Assembly: GCA_032207245.1 (NCBI GenBank)
Contig: CM063498.1
Span: 52,249,339 to 52,313,338, forward strand
DNA from: Pardosa pseudoannulata
Taxonomy: Eukaryota; Arthropoda; Arachnida; Araneae; Lycosidae
Length of the DNA: 64,000 bases
Reading direction: 5' to 3'
Shown here: in pieces, positions 11,801 through 56,860 of the stretch
How the letters are laid out: the number at the start of each line of letters is the position of its first letter
Position numbering within the stretch: position 1 is the stretch's first letter
Made by a program: the position numbers and the translations under genes
Notes under the pieces: model-generated
The model's input: only the letters and a program-made list of their open reading frames with translations
The model's database searches: none
What the model was told of the DNA's origin: nothing

Positions 11801-14800
11801 TAACCCTTTATTAACATTTTTATGTGTATGCTGTGTGTTGTGGCCAATATAGTCTGCTGCTGTGATTTGTTCCAGCAACTGTGTGCTGTCGCCAAAAAGT
11901 CTGCTTGGCCAGATTTGCACTGGTGTAATGGAAAAATACCACAAGATCTTGTTACAGTTGCTACAGATTCAACCAGTAGATTTGTCTGATAATAAATTCT
12001 TCAAATCAGAAGTCTGAAAGCCTGGTGTCACTGTTAGATAATTGATAAATAATTTATACACTTATGACAAAGGTAGTAAAATATGTAGAGCATCTTATGA
12101 AGTTTATGAAAATTGACCAAAATACCGTTAATAATATCAGAATTCAAAGTTGAAATTATATTCTCAGATAAAGAGATTGTAAAAGCAGGAAATGAGGAGG
12201 ATGAAAGTGATTATCTAGTAGACTCATAATTGTTTAAGTCCTAATTAAAACTAGGTGTTTTAAGTTTTCTTTAACTCAGGTAAATAAGATTCAGATTTTA
12301 ATGCTGTCATATGATGCATAGTTTACAGTAATCATTTTTCCTTCGTAAATGATTGTTTAAAAATAAATGTTAAAATATTCTTCTGTCACTGAATTTAATA
12401 TCTTATTTTAGGGATTCATAATCTTTTATTACAAAGTATGCATATTACATACATGGACTGCCTTAATGGATAACCTTAGTATGACATTTATGTACAGTTT
12501 TTCTGCTTTTTTCTCTCACCATTTTCCTTGAATGTGATATTTACACAGAGCTTTTCTTCATACAGTATTCACAGTATTACATCAATATTATAGAAATCAC
12601 AGTAATATATCAATATATTTAAGCACACAATGAAATAGTAATTAAAAAAACTGGGAATTAAAAATGGGAAAGAAAAAATCTCAATTTTAAACAAACAGAC
12701 TTTGAATTATGTCATAAATTGGTACAATTTAATAGAGTAATAAGACTATACTAAACTGTTAGTACCAATGTAATGTAAAGCTATTTTAAACATTTCATAC
12801 ATTTACATAACTTATTCATTGTGTAAATTACTAAATGTTTGTAGTTGTTCCACAGTTACATAGGAAATTATACAGAAAGTTTTGCAATTAGAATTAATTA
12901 AATACTAGAAAATTATCTTACCATATGTGGATACTTTTCAGGATCAGTCACACTGATATCTGTCAATTTTATATTTAAATACTGGTCTACAGAATGTAAA
13001 GTCCCACATATACTAAAAAGAAAAGGTTAACTGTTAAAACTGCAGACATTTCATCTAAATTCATAATCATTTTAATACAAGGATAACAATGTAAAATTTA
13101 TCACAGATTTTGTAACTAAATTTTCTTTTGGACTCACTCAGAGTTATCAAGAACAGACTTAATGACAAACATTTAATAAACAAAAATATTAACACATGTG
13201 CTATTCTGAAATAAATTAGATTTACATATATAGTAACTTTAGTAACCATAAGGAATTTGCATTATAAACAAAGCAAATAGTTAATATTTTATTCTTATAT
13301 CAGAATTTGACATCTAGAAACAAATTCCTCAGAAGTAAAGTAAAATATAAGAATATTTAATGTAAAATACAAGAACTTTTAAAATTAATAGTTTAATAGT
13401 TAAAAATTAACTTTTTTAACTACCAAACTTTTAAAAGACAAGGAAACATGAGAAACTGCTAACTTTGCTAGTCTTTAAAACCTTTCAGATAAATAAAGAA
13501 ATATAGCAAAATAAAAATTAATACGGTTATAATTTTGTTTATTATGGTACCAGTAGAATGAATACAGAACAATGTAAAACAGTATTTGAAAAACAACTGA
13601 AATACAACAGTGACCCATGTCTGGTGATCAGACCATAATACCAACAACTATATATAGAGAGAGATTGAATATTTTTGTTGGCTTGGAAACATTTTCCCAT
13701 GAAATATATGCAGAGAATGGCACGATTGTGGAAATAAAAATAAATTTGGAAAAAGCAAGTCAAGATCAACTGATAGTAAATGGGTCTCTAGCAGTCTAGA
13801 AATGGTCAAATAGATACTTTTCTGTTTAGTTTTCCGATTGAAAGACTAATTAAATATTATATCAATAATCCCATTTTACCAGGAATCCCATTTCTATGAT
13901 ACACTATATTGCCAATGATAACCAATCACTTGCAACATTTTTTGAATATCTAGAAAAATACACGAGGAATTATCCTGATACCTCAAGAGTGTAAAAAGAA
14001 TAGTAGACGTTCTATATTTCCGCTAAGAATTTTTCCCAAAACCCTATAGGGAACATATTGAAAAAAAAAACTAAATGTTTTGGATAACCCTGTAAAAAGT
14101 AATGTATGAAAAGAGTAATGTATGTATGAAATGTATGAAAAGTAAAAAATGAAATGAATTTATGAAAAGTAAAAGTATGAAAAGTAATGTATGAAAACTT
14201 TAACACATGATTAAGATGCTTCTTGTAATAATCTGTGTACATAGTTATGGGGATAGCATGCATACTAGTGGAGAAATTATGGTTTTTATAAAAGTAATCC
14301 CAAAATTCTCCAAATGTTTTGCTTATAATTTGCAGAGTTCTCAATATCAAATAATGCTATTTTCAGGACACATGACAAATGACATTGTACACAATAGCCT
14401 ACAATCAAAATTAAAAAATAATAAATATTGGATGAAAGATGAGCAGGTTTACTAAATAATGTTTCACTGTGCATGCATGAAGGCAATCAAAATATAATGT
14501 GCATAATATATTGGCTAAATATATAGAGCAACATTTGTGAAAGTCCCAAAAGCACAGCTTGAAAATTCTGAAAGTGATCGTTGATAGAATAAGCTCGAAA
14601 TCTGTTGTTCCCAAAAGGAAGCAAAAAGATGAGGGGCTGTATCCAAATATAGTATTTTGTATAAATACAAAATATACATACAGTATATTGCGAACAGCAG
14701 TATCAATGTTTTTTCTGCAGCCAGAACAAACATTCGCTTTTATGACAGTAATAAAACAGTAAAAATAAAAAACACAATAATTAAGTACATAAGGACTAAG

Positions 14801-17800
14801 AGCTATTTTTTCAAATGACAATCCTAAATATTCTACATATGACATACAATGAGGAATTTGCACATTTGGGGGATTTGAACAACTTAGTATTTTTCTGATA
14901 ATTCCAGACTCGTAAATTCCAAAAATGTTCTCAAAGATGTAAAAATCTGGGTTCATCATTTTAAAAATTAATTATAAAGTTAAGCGAAAATCATGTGACA
15001 TCAAAATGCTCCGACATGATGTCAACGTTTTTGTTCTTGGGAAAAATCCCGGATTTTATGGGAGCAGAAATACGGGGAATTAAAACCCAAAGGTATATAA
15101 AATCATCTATACATTTATCCAATTTTACTTAACATGTATTAATATTTTATTCAAGCTAATCACAGCTTTTCTGTTTGTAGACATAGACAAGTCAAATAAA
15201 TATACATATATCATATACACACATATTTGTAGTAGCATCGCTTTTTATAAATAGAGATGGATGTAATATTAAAATAAAAATTAGAGGAGGTATATATTGT
15301 GACACAGTCTAATTAGACCTCATGTTGCAAAAAGTAGACCGTAGTGCTCCAAAACCAAACCAATTCTCAGATATTTTAAATTTGATAAAAAGAAATTTAA
15401 AATCTTTAAAAGGCTTTACTTAATTATTTATAAATTTTTAAACAGCAATACAATTTTATTGCCTTTAAATTAAAAAAAGTATAAAGTTTGACATTAAATT
15501 TAATTTTTAAAGTAATATCATTATTAAGTATTTTAAAAATATTATACTTTTTTCAAATTAGTCACCAATTTAATCAAAAAATATGACAGTGAATCGATAC
15601 ACTTAAGAAAGTATGCATCTCTGAAGAAAATATTTATAATACCTTGAAAATACATAACCTCCCCCTCCCCTGAGTTATTTATTAGATAATTATATGCTTT
15701 AGATATTTATATGTTTTACGATCTTTATATGCTTTATAAAACATTTATTGTGCTTGAACTCTGTGATAATACTCAAAAATTAGCAGCTTTAAAAATTAAA
15801 TAGCACTGGTTAATGAACAGTCCTTTTAAAGGTATAGATGTATTTATATATAGTTTAATTGTTCTAAATTAGTAATATTTAAACAAAAGCAAACATTTAC
15901 ATACCAAAAAATGGTCTTCACAAACCCATAAATATGATTTATATGATAATTTGCGGTTTAATTTCTCTTTTCATCTCATTTGTACAGATTTTAGGTGTAT
16001 TTGGATCTTCTCATTGCAATTAGTTGTATTTTTACAGAGTGACACAATACAATATTTATATGATTTTTTAATGCCAGATATAACAAAAAAAATTACTATT
16101 ATATGCTATACTTTACACAAAAACAAATTTAAAAGTCGCCTTTTAACATGTAAATAACATAGGTGGTCCGTGTTTTCTTGAACGATGATGTCACAAACTC
16201 GGCTGAGGAAAAGTATCGTTTTTGAGAGACGTTAAAACCCACTAGAAATCGCTAATTAGTCTCCCACATAAAAGAAAAATAGGTACTGTTCCGTTTACTT
16301 TTTTGTTTAAAATTAAAATTTGAAAACGTGAAAATTCCGAATTAACTTAGCAGCATGAACACTATACCAAAAACAAAATTCCTGAAAAATTTTACAGACT
16401 TATTCATCAAGAGAATTGCAAAAACAAGTAATAGTGAACAATGTTTCGGAGGGGGAATTAAATCACTTCTATAAAAATAAGATTTTAAAAATCTTTTAGA
16501 TATCAATTATGCTAACACACTTAAAAGGATTAAATTTTACTCTGAATAAAAATTAAAGCAATTTTTTTGAATTGTTAGAATTAGTTCTTTAAATTTTTTT
16601 GTCAATTATTATTACTATACTTTCTTGAGCATTGCTTGTACTTTTATACATGTTCACTAAGAAAAAATATTTAAGAACATTTTTTTTCTTTAAAATAAAA
16701 AATTTTCAATTTTTATCTGTTATTACACATTTTTACAGATTCCATGACTTTCATCATTAAGGTATCCGTCTATATTCGGAGAAATTTTTTCTTTAAACAG
16801 AAACTAGGTCATGTTTTTACATTTTTAGATTTATTTTTATATTATCATAGAGAATTGCACTTAAAAATTTTATTCCTGGAGAAATTTTTATAAAATTTCT
16901 AATAAATGAAGAAAATTTAGTAAAAAAAAAAAAAAAAATCAGGATTTTTTTCAAAAGGTCTAATTTTTAATAAATTATTTCAATATTTTTTGAAGCAACA
17001 CATTTCTTATATACTGGACTACTGAATCACCTAAAATCTTTGCTTAATTTACATTTGGTAAAAAATTTTGATCCTTCAAAATAATACACATTGAATTTTT
17101 AACGAATTTTCATTACCTCTACATCTAACTATGAGTGTAACATCATTAAAAATTATCCAAATTTAGAGTTTTTAGGTCATTGACTAGTAAATGCTATAAA
17201 AAGCATTCATAATAATTTTCAACAAAATATTTTAAGAACTTTTTGAGAAATCACATTTCAAGTTTCAACATTTTATTAAAAATACCTTTCTGAGAAAAAC
17301 ACATTTAAAGTTTATGAAAGCAACTTTAACTATTAAAAAATTAAAATACATGTTTAAAATTCCCCACACTCTCTTGCTTAAAAACTTTCAAATTGCCAAG
17401 TTGCTAATTATTAAAAATACTAGAAAAATGTTTAAACTAATCTTCATGAAAATTTAAAAAGTTTTGTCCAAAAAATGATCTTTAAAAGGCTTTAAATTCC
17501 CAACTTTTGTATCCAAAGTTGCTACTTCTGTTTTGTTTCGACAGCTGTCACTGATATTTAAATACTGTAACTTTTCTTTAAAATGCCGTAGAGACAAAAC
17601 AAAAACAGATTTAGATGCCTAAAAGTTGAAATTTTATAATGGAGAAATAATAAAAAAAAAAAATACGATTTAGGCAAAAAAGGACATTTTTAACGTAGAT
17701 GAATACCTTAAGCATTTTATCCCCCCCCCCCCAATTTAAAATAAACACTTTACAGAATTACAAATAGCTCTTTACCTTTTCAGTATTATCCTGACATCAA

Positions 17801-18155
17801 AATAGGATACCAAACTTCAACCTGTTATTTTAACATTCAGAATCCAGTACACTGTTTAACAGCAGATTGCATAAGAGTAATAGAGAATGTGTTATATTCT
17901 CTTTCAATAGTAACAGAAAGGAGTAAAGGGAAATAATTTGTAATTTCATTTTTCCAGAAATTGAAAATGGTTAGGCCCAAATCCCCAGAATTTTTTGGAT
18001 TTCCTAGAGTATAAACACCCTTGCAGTAACATTACAGAAATTTACACATATATAAAAAAAAATAAATACATTACAAAAATATTTTACCTGAGGTCATTCT
18101 TTAGTTCTACTACTACATCTTTGCCAACAAGGGATTTGAAAAAGGAATAGAACAA
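8691..18155 (-). CDS. LSM2: U6 snRNA-associated Sm-like protein LSm2 (three coding exons; start-codon exon not placed)
   Basis: Three exons join in phase on the minus strand: 18155-18088, 13012-12922 and 8816-8691 (stop at 8693-8691). They give residues 2-95 of a 95-residue protein, the usual length of LSm2 in animals. The sequence is close to animal LSm2 throughout: LFYSFFKSLVGKDVVVEL at the N-terminus, SVDQYLNIKLTDISVTDPEK in the Sm1 region, and KNCFIRGSVVRYVQLPADE containing Sm2. The Sm fold joins the nuclear LSm2-8 ring that binds the U6 snRNA 3' end and the cytoplasmic LSm1-7 ring in mRNA decay. Exon 18155-18088 opens with a Leu codon straight after a splice acceptor, so the initiator ATG must end an upstream exon. 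I found no convincing ATG|GT donor between 18.2 and 21 kb. Introns are about 4.1 and 5.1 kb. Identity is near certain; only the start is open. Confidence 0.95.
8817..12921 (-). other. LSM2 intron, mostly unique A+T-rich
   Basis: It contains an old SINE at about 11105-11250 (listed separately). No nested exon was recognised. Confidence 0.6.
11105..11250 (-). mobile_element. SINE, degraded
   Basis: Minus-strand relative of the SINE at 29378: it retains counterparts of 'gattcgaattcccactt', 'ggatgttcatagcc' and 'ggctttaagc', with a decayed head near 11215-11240. Confidence 0.5.
12922..13012 (-). CDS. LSM2: LSM2 middle coding exon
   Basis: 91 nt, with an acceptor ending ttttag, entered in phase 2 (the first base completes a Ser codon) and left in phase 0 at CATATG|GTAAG. 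It encodes the Sm1 region, ICGTLHSVDQYLNIKLTDI and then a VTDPEKYPHM stretch. Confidence 0.95.
14090..14200 (+). repeat. Irregular tandem repeat of tatgaaaagtaa-like units
   Basis: Words such as gtaatgtatgaaaa, atgaaaagtaa and agtatgaaaagtaatg recur with variable spacing inside the LSM2 intron. It explains the repetitive part of the overlapping minus-strand frames. Confidence 0.7.
15295..15370 (+). mobile_element. SINE 3' fragment
   Basis: It retains only the SINE 3' portion: 'attagacctcatgttgc', then 'gtagaccgtagtgctcc' and a ccaaaaccaaacc tail. Confidence 0.55.
16761..17707 (-). mobile_element. TTAA-flanked MITE (long copy; inverted partner of 61807-62495)
   Basis: The ends are ggtatccgtctatattcgg and (inverted) ggtattcatctacgtt, flanked by TTAA at 16757-16760 and 17708-17711. 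A second copy in the opposite orientation lies 44 kb away and matches in many blocks, for example 'gtaacatcattaaaaatta' and 'ttttattcctggagaaattt'. The copy here is about 260 bp longer, with an extra block near 17510-17640. TTAA flanks point to piggyBac mobilisation, but because the duplication is palindromic a TA target cannot be excluded. No ORF of note. Confidence 0.75.
18088..18155 (-). CDS. LSM2: LSM2 exon with N-terminal helix
   Basis: 68 nt between a tttttttccag acceptor and CTCAG|GTAAAA donor. It encodes LFYSFFKSLVGKDVVVEL plus KNDL and two bases of a Ser codon. The Met belongs to the preceding exon. Confidence 0.93.
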
Positions 18156-21065
18156 CTGGAAAAAAACACTTTTAAATTTAAATAAAAACATATATACATA
18201 TAAATTCTCAGCTAGTATATGTGCAGTGTGTACACACCAGAAAAATTTCTAGGACAGTCTACAGAATATCTAATAGGTACATGCACTGATAAGAGAAGAA
18301 TAAATACTATCTTGCATGGAAGTAGCTTACAGCCCAGAACTGGCCCTGTATATAAACATATATATCGGGAAAATAAAATAAACTTAATTTGAAAATATCC
18401 AATATAATAAAGTTAATGTACAATATTAGATATAACACTATGGTTGAAAAATAGCACAACAGAAATTACAATTTACATTGTGCCCAAATTTAAAGATTTG
18501 TAAAATCATCAAAAAGGACCGAAATAATGAAATATAATGAAGATATTAGAAAACCTTCTTGAAATGGCACAGCTTACTTTCGACCTATTTTTTGATACTA
18601 TGATCTTAAGAGATCTCGTGTAAAATTTATACAGACTTGCATATATTAACTGATAATAAAATACAAAATAAAGTATGACACACAACAAAAACAAATAAGT
18701 TTTCACACACAGAAAGGGGATATTTTTATTTTCTTTCCGAGTTAACCAAATTAAACTTCAGTTAATGTCTTTTTAGCTCCCAAGTTTTTAAGTATTCCTG
18801 TCCAATACATTGGATTCTAAAGTATTCAAGTTTAGTGGGCGCTCTAAACCAAATTAAACCATTAATTAAATTGGAAAGCGAATGATGTATTTATAATCTC
18901 GCTATGTTCAATAAACTACTATAATCGGTATTTCAATCACTAAATACAAAAGCACAAACAAATGTGCATGGGAAATCCTGTTTGTACATATACGTATGCT
19001 ACCAATTAATGCAGATTTAACATTTAAATTAATAATTCCTGCAAATTATGAGCTTTTATAAACTTATCAGCCGGTGCACATAAAGAAATATAAAGTAAGC
19101 TAGAAAAACCTATTGAATATAGAAAAATCAGTAACAATAAAATTTAAAATGCTTCACTATTGTTTATATAAAAGTATTATTCATAAAAATGTACCATATT
19201 CTTTTTCTTCCAACTTTCGTGTTTCAAATATTTAACTCACCGCTAACACACAATCTCAATTAAACTGAAACATACTGTTGAGATGTTTTTAGCTGATTCA
19301 GGAGAAATTAATTTTAGAGCATTTTTGACTTCAAATACTTAACACCTTAAAAATTCTTATCAAAATTAATTGTAATTTATTTTTATTAACTATCATTTCA
19401 TTACTTATTGCAGATATCATCATAGTAATAAGTAACTTGCACTTCCAGAAGTAGCAGTGTAAACAACTCTCACGTGTTCGTTGATGATTGTTTGGTGATA
19501 AAATTCAAAATGCTTTTCTCGTCGATTGGACTTCTTGTGATACCACTGATACAATTTACAAAGTAATTTGGTTTCGATAACAAATGCCTAGTAATGTATC
19601 AGCATATGATATCTCATTGTTATTGTTTTATTTTCAGCCAAACAAAATAGAATAACAATTTGTATACAAGTATTGCCCTATCATCTGTATTTAAAAAGCA
19701 ATATTTTAGTTAATTCTTGCCGCAATCCTACATTTGTGCATTAGTTACTAGTGTAACAAAAGGTTGTAATTGCGGATAATTGTAATATAGAGATAAATAC
19801 TATAATATGCAGATAATTTTGTGTTTATCAATACATTTATAATATCTTCTTTTGGGGGAATGGATGGGAGATATTTAAATATATAGAGATTTTACACATA
19901 TGTAATTCATATAATATTACTTTCTTTTAAGTGTTGCGGATATATGTATTGGAAATATATAATTTATGTTCTAATATAAGTAAACTAATATAGTTTTATC
20001 CATTGAATATTTTTTTTACTCCAAAAGACACAAATGAATCGTATCTACTATGAAAAACATCAAACTTTCACCTTAATGTTCTCTATAAAAGAAAATAAAT
20101 GTGAATTTTGTTAATAGAGCATTTTATAAAATTTGAATATGGAAACTACTTTATACATATGGAATATATAAAACACTTAGAGATTGTCTTAAAATGTATG
20201 TCTGATTTTTATTGTAGATTTTAAAACCTGTGTAAAACTATTATGATGATTAAAATCCTATCATTTCATATTTTTTAAAAACTGTATGAGCTATTTTTAG
20301 TTAGCAATAACTTCATAAAAATATCAATGAAAACAAATTATATTAGATCTTATTAACCATTAATGATTGAAGGGTGCCATTGCTGTGAATAATACCAAAG
20401 AAATCTCAAACCTTTTTCTTGTTTTGTTATGACTGTATTATAAGAATAATTATTACAGTACATTTATATTAAGGAAACAAAAAGAAAACTTTCAAATTTC
20501 TATAGCCTTAATATATGTCTGTGGCAAAACCCTTTGAGAATTAAAAAAATATATATTAACATGCTTTTATGTGTAATTTTTTTTCTGAATTTGAGAAATG
20601 TGTTTTTAGTTTGCATTTGTAGGAATTTATTCATATTTTGTTTTATTTAGTGCCATTATTTGAATATACTCACTACAGATTCCAATGAATAATACGCTAA
20701 AAAAATCTGAGTTTTATTTGCAACTTACTGCAAACATTATAAAAACATTATAGAAGTATTTTGACACCATAAAAAATTGTTAAATGTCTTATTCTCATTT
20801 ATATTATGTATTTCTGAAATTAAAAGTATATTAAAGGAAAAGATATGCATTTTAAATTTTCTCATTATTAAGAATAAAATATTTTAATATCTTGTTTCTT
20901 TTTTATCTTATAATACTTGTAATAAATAGCAAAAAAATATTTTTGTTTGTTTCTAGTTGTTCTGAAGTTTAAGAATGCTCCTGTTGCTTAAACAAAGTGA
21001 AAGATATTTGCAGAATTATTGCTTTAAACGAATACATATGGATTCGACCTGTTTGAATTTTTTAG
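18156..21065. promoter_or_regulatory. Head-to-head intergenic region of LSM2 and ALDH9; should hold both first exons
   Basis: LSM2 is read leftward from here and ALDH9 rightward, and both genes lack their first exon in my models. A locally less A+T-rich patch at about 19435-19560 includes a CACGTG E-box (19471-19476). On the minus strand a good GTGAGT donor follows TTAGCG at about 19252, which could end an LSM2 5' UTR exon. On plus a donor-like AAA|GTAATT lies near 19562. None supplies a start codon in the right phase. The shared promoter is inferred from layout only. Confidence 0.35.
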
Positions 21066-33252
<12,187 letters not shown>

Positions 33253-34038
33253 TAGTTATTGCAATTATTCTATTATTATAATGTATTTATACTTGAAGTA
33301 TATTGATCCTAGCAACATATCTATATTGAAAGAAATGTTATGTATAATGTCTATGTTGCCAAGGAAATACTGCATTCCAAATATTTTGCATTTAATATTC
33401 CCAATCATAATTTTATTTATTAAGAAATTTTATTTAAGTGTGTTAAAACTTTTTTTAAACTTTATTTTAACATTTTTGCTTTAATTGCTTGTGCAGTAGA
33501 GTAATATGTAACAAATAGGTTTGTATTGTATTGTTGTAAGGTTACAATCTGCTAAGCTATTATGTTATTTTGTTTATTTCATAGTCTACTTACCAAATAG
33601 TAAATATGAGACAGTATAAGAAATTATTTTATTAATGTTATTTAACTTAATTAATGTTAGTTAATTTCTTTTAATGTTATAACTTGAAAAAGTATTTCTG
33701 TCAATGGCATTTTACCAAAAACTTGAACAATGTTTCAAGTGGAGACAGTTTTTTAGTAAAATTAAATTAAGATATAAAAACAATTTTATCTTTATTGTAG
33801 TTTTCAACCATTCTGTATAATGAATGTATAGAAATTTTGAATTATATAAATTTCTGTCTGTTAGTATCTGAAGTGTGTTTCACCTAGTATTATCAATATT
33901 ATCATTGATGTGTGATTAAATTATTCCTCTTATTTTTTTAGTAAAGTTTGTTGCAATCTATATCTAATTAGAATTCTGCTTGGTATTTTTTTAACAATTT
34001 TTCTCATATAAAATCCGGTTTTCCATTCATCTTCTGTA

Positions 34039-34113
34039 AATAAAGTATCTATAAAGCTGTATGTGATGGAAATTTTTTAAAGTGCACAAAATGTATAATT
34101 TATTGTGAATAAA
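34039..34113 (+). promoter_or_regulatory. ALDH9 poly(A) signals
   Basis: Two AATAAA hexamers, at 34039-34044 and 34108-34113, about 0.8 kb after the stop codon. They imply a 3' UTR ending near 34.06-34.14 kb. Confidence 0.5.
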
Positions 34114-34139
34114 AAGTAATAATGTATTAATTGTGTTAG

Positions 34140-35860
34140 TTCACTGTCCTTTAGAGTACTTTAAGTATTTTGTTACTCTAATTTGTTCAATATCTAGTAA
34201 GGTTTTTTTTTTATGTTCATCATTATTTGGCAAAACAAATTCTCAAATTGAACATGACTTAAATATTTTGAAAGCCACTTGACATTTTGATAGCTTTATA
34301 ATCATTATTGAACTTAATTGAACTTTATTTATATGCTTATTGAGAAGCTTGCTAAAACAGTCTAAAATATTGCCAAAAAACAAAAAAAAAGTAATGAATC
34401 CAGTGGTAAAAATTTGTGTGGGTTTTCTTTTTTAATGAAAATATATATAACTTTTGTAAATATTTTGCCATAGTTATATGCATTACTTTCATTAAAAATA
34501 AAAATCAGTGTATATATGTGTGTGTGTATGTGTCATATTTACTCATATAATCAGCACTTATTTTTTAAATAAATTAGGGTAAAAACTTATGCTTATTATA
34601 CACTGAATTATTTTACTATTTCAAGTAATAACAGGATATATGTATGCATGAAGGGTAGGCATTATTAAAGAAAGAAAATAAAAAAGTGAAATTCTTGTTC
34701 ATTAAGAGTATTGCTAATTTGATTCCTGTTGCACTTCTTGTATACAACAGTTCTAGCAACTGTTAACTTTGAACACTGAATTTCCTACTTGAATCATGGT
34801 TCATAATTTCTTTACATACATACATACATACATAATGTACTTACAATTTAAATACCACAGCATAGCTCTTTTCCACTTTGTTTGTATATTACCTCTAAAC
34901 ACTCTTTCGTATTGAATGATAAAGAACAAAGAAAACCACTCTTGCATGGCCCCCTTTTTAGGGAGTGGTGTAAGAGCATTAGAATTATTTTTTAAAGATG
35001 TTCAATGATATGTGAAAAAAATGCATATGCTCAGACCATCTTTCTCTTAGTAAATGTATATTGGGGGTTACTTGCCATCTATTAGCTTAAATCTAAATCA
35101 TAAATACATATTTCAGACATATCAAGCTGTCTCCTGACTGATAAAATCTGAGTCAGAAAAAGTGCACAAGTTGTCTTTTTAATCACACTAAGCACATTGA
35201 CATTCTGTGAAAAAGCCTAAGGCCTCCTCCACACTATGGTCGATTATTGACCATTGCAGTGCTTGCCCTAATAATGACCTTGGTATGATGATTCACAGGT
35301 TGCATCCACATATTGGGCAACTAAATGAGCCAAGCCCATGGATACATCTTCTATCTACTACTTCTTTAGTAGGGCATGCTGGTTGTCTTTGATGTTTGGA
35401 GAAAAACTACTTCTGGAGCCATCTGCCAAGGTAGTGGCTTGCAGCGGACCACAGTATGGAGGGGCCTTTAGAACATGGATCCCAACAGCATGGCACTGTG
35501 ACCAGGCGTTTATTGTACCCCCCCCCCCAAAAAAAAAAAAAAAAATGTAAGAAAAAAGGTCAGCAGCTGAAAAACTCACAATCATACAAAATGTGACATT
35601 ACATAAGGGATCAGGATTGATCCCAATCACATTCATATGCCTTCTAAAGGCACAGTGATCATTAAAACCAACATCCTCAGACCATTCCTATCAAGCATCA
35701 AAATCTTATGGTATATACTAGAGAAGTCTCAATTGAGCTCTTTAACTTTTATATGACCCTCCCCACTTCATCAGTTAGCATATTGAATATATCTAAAATA
35801 ATAAACAGAGTTCATGGTAGACCCAAGAGTAATACCACGGACCATTAAAAAATACTTTTC
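34140..35860. other. Intergenic between ALDH9 and ZP-N gene
   Basis: It contains a tacatacata microsatellite (about 34817-34833). A less A+T-rich block at about 35210-35530 has the look of decayed coding DNA but no recognised protein; it ends in a C10/A16 homopolymer pair at about 35519-35545. No ZP exon was found on the minus strand here. Confidence 0.5.
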
Positions 35861-35864
35861 CTAG

Positions 35865-36025
35865 CTCACTGAATGATGGCTGAATGGTAGGGTGCGTCTC
35901 TTATTATTTGGCATGATTGTTTGTAGCCATTTGGAATCACCTTTAAGCATTAGGTCTCAATCTCCTTAGCCTTCGAGTTGCAAAACAGTTGACTATAGCA
36001 CTCCTAATATAACCTAACTTAACTT
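35865..36025 (+). mobile_element. SINE, degraded
   Basis: 'gatggctgaatggtagggtg' head, 'tttgtagccatttggaatcacctttaagc' body, 'taggtctcaatctccttagc', then 'gactatagcactcc' and a taacctaactt tail. Box B is lost. Confidence 0.7.
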
Positions 36026-36669
36026 TCCTAGTTAATTCATCAGCTAGCTTATTACCCTGAATAACATGCTTTACTTTACGTAGTACATAGAATTTTATGT
36101 AGCAGATTTAATAATGATTCACACTATATTCTACCAAGCCTGAGGAGCTTCATACAAGTCACAGTGAGAAATTATACATATTTGTTTTCTATAAATTTTT
36201 TTTTCACTCTATATAACAGGGAATTTGTCGTATCTGGATCTTTTTTTCAAACCCTTGTCAAAAATTGCCTTTTAATTTCTGATTGTATGCTATCCTGGAT
36301 ACATCTTGGATCCGACATTGAATACTATAAATCAACCTTTATTAGGGTTTTTTTTTTTAATTGTGGTGTGTGGGTATTACAAATGAAATTATTTGTGGTT
36401 TATAAAATAATTGTTTTCGTTAATAGAAGTAAAACATACTTAATACTTATTTTGTCTAATTTATTTGATGCAGTGCTTACAGCAGAAGAAAATTAAATTA
36501 CTTTACGCTGTAGATACCTCTTGATATGGGAAGCAAAGATGATGTGATGCACATTAAATTATCATGTTATCCTAAATTTTAAGATGGCAGTTATAATTTC
36601 ATGGAAAGTTTGGTAAATTTTCGGCAAATTTCATGTATTTAACCCAGTTGTATACTTCCAGTTCCATAC

Positions 36670-56860
<20,191 letters not shown>

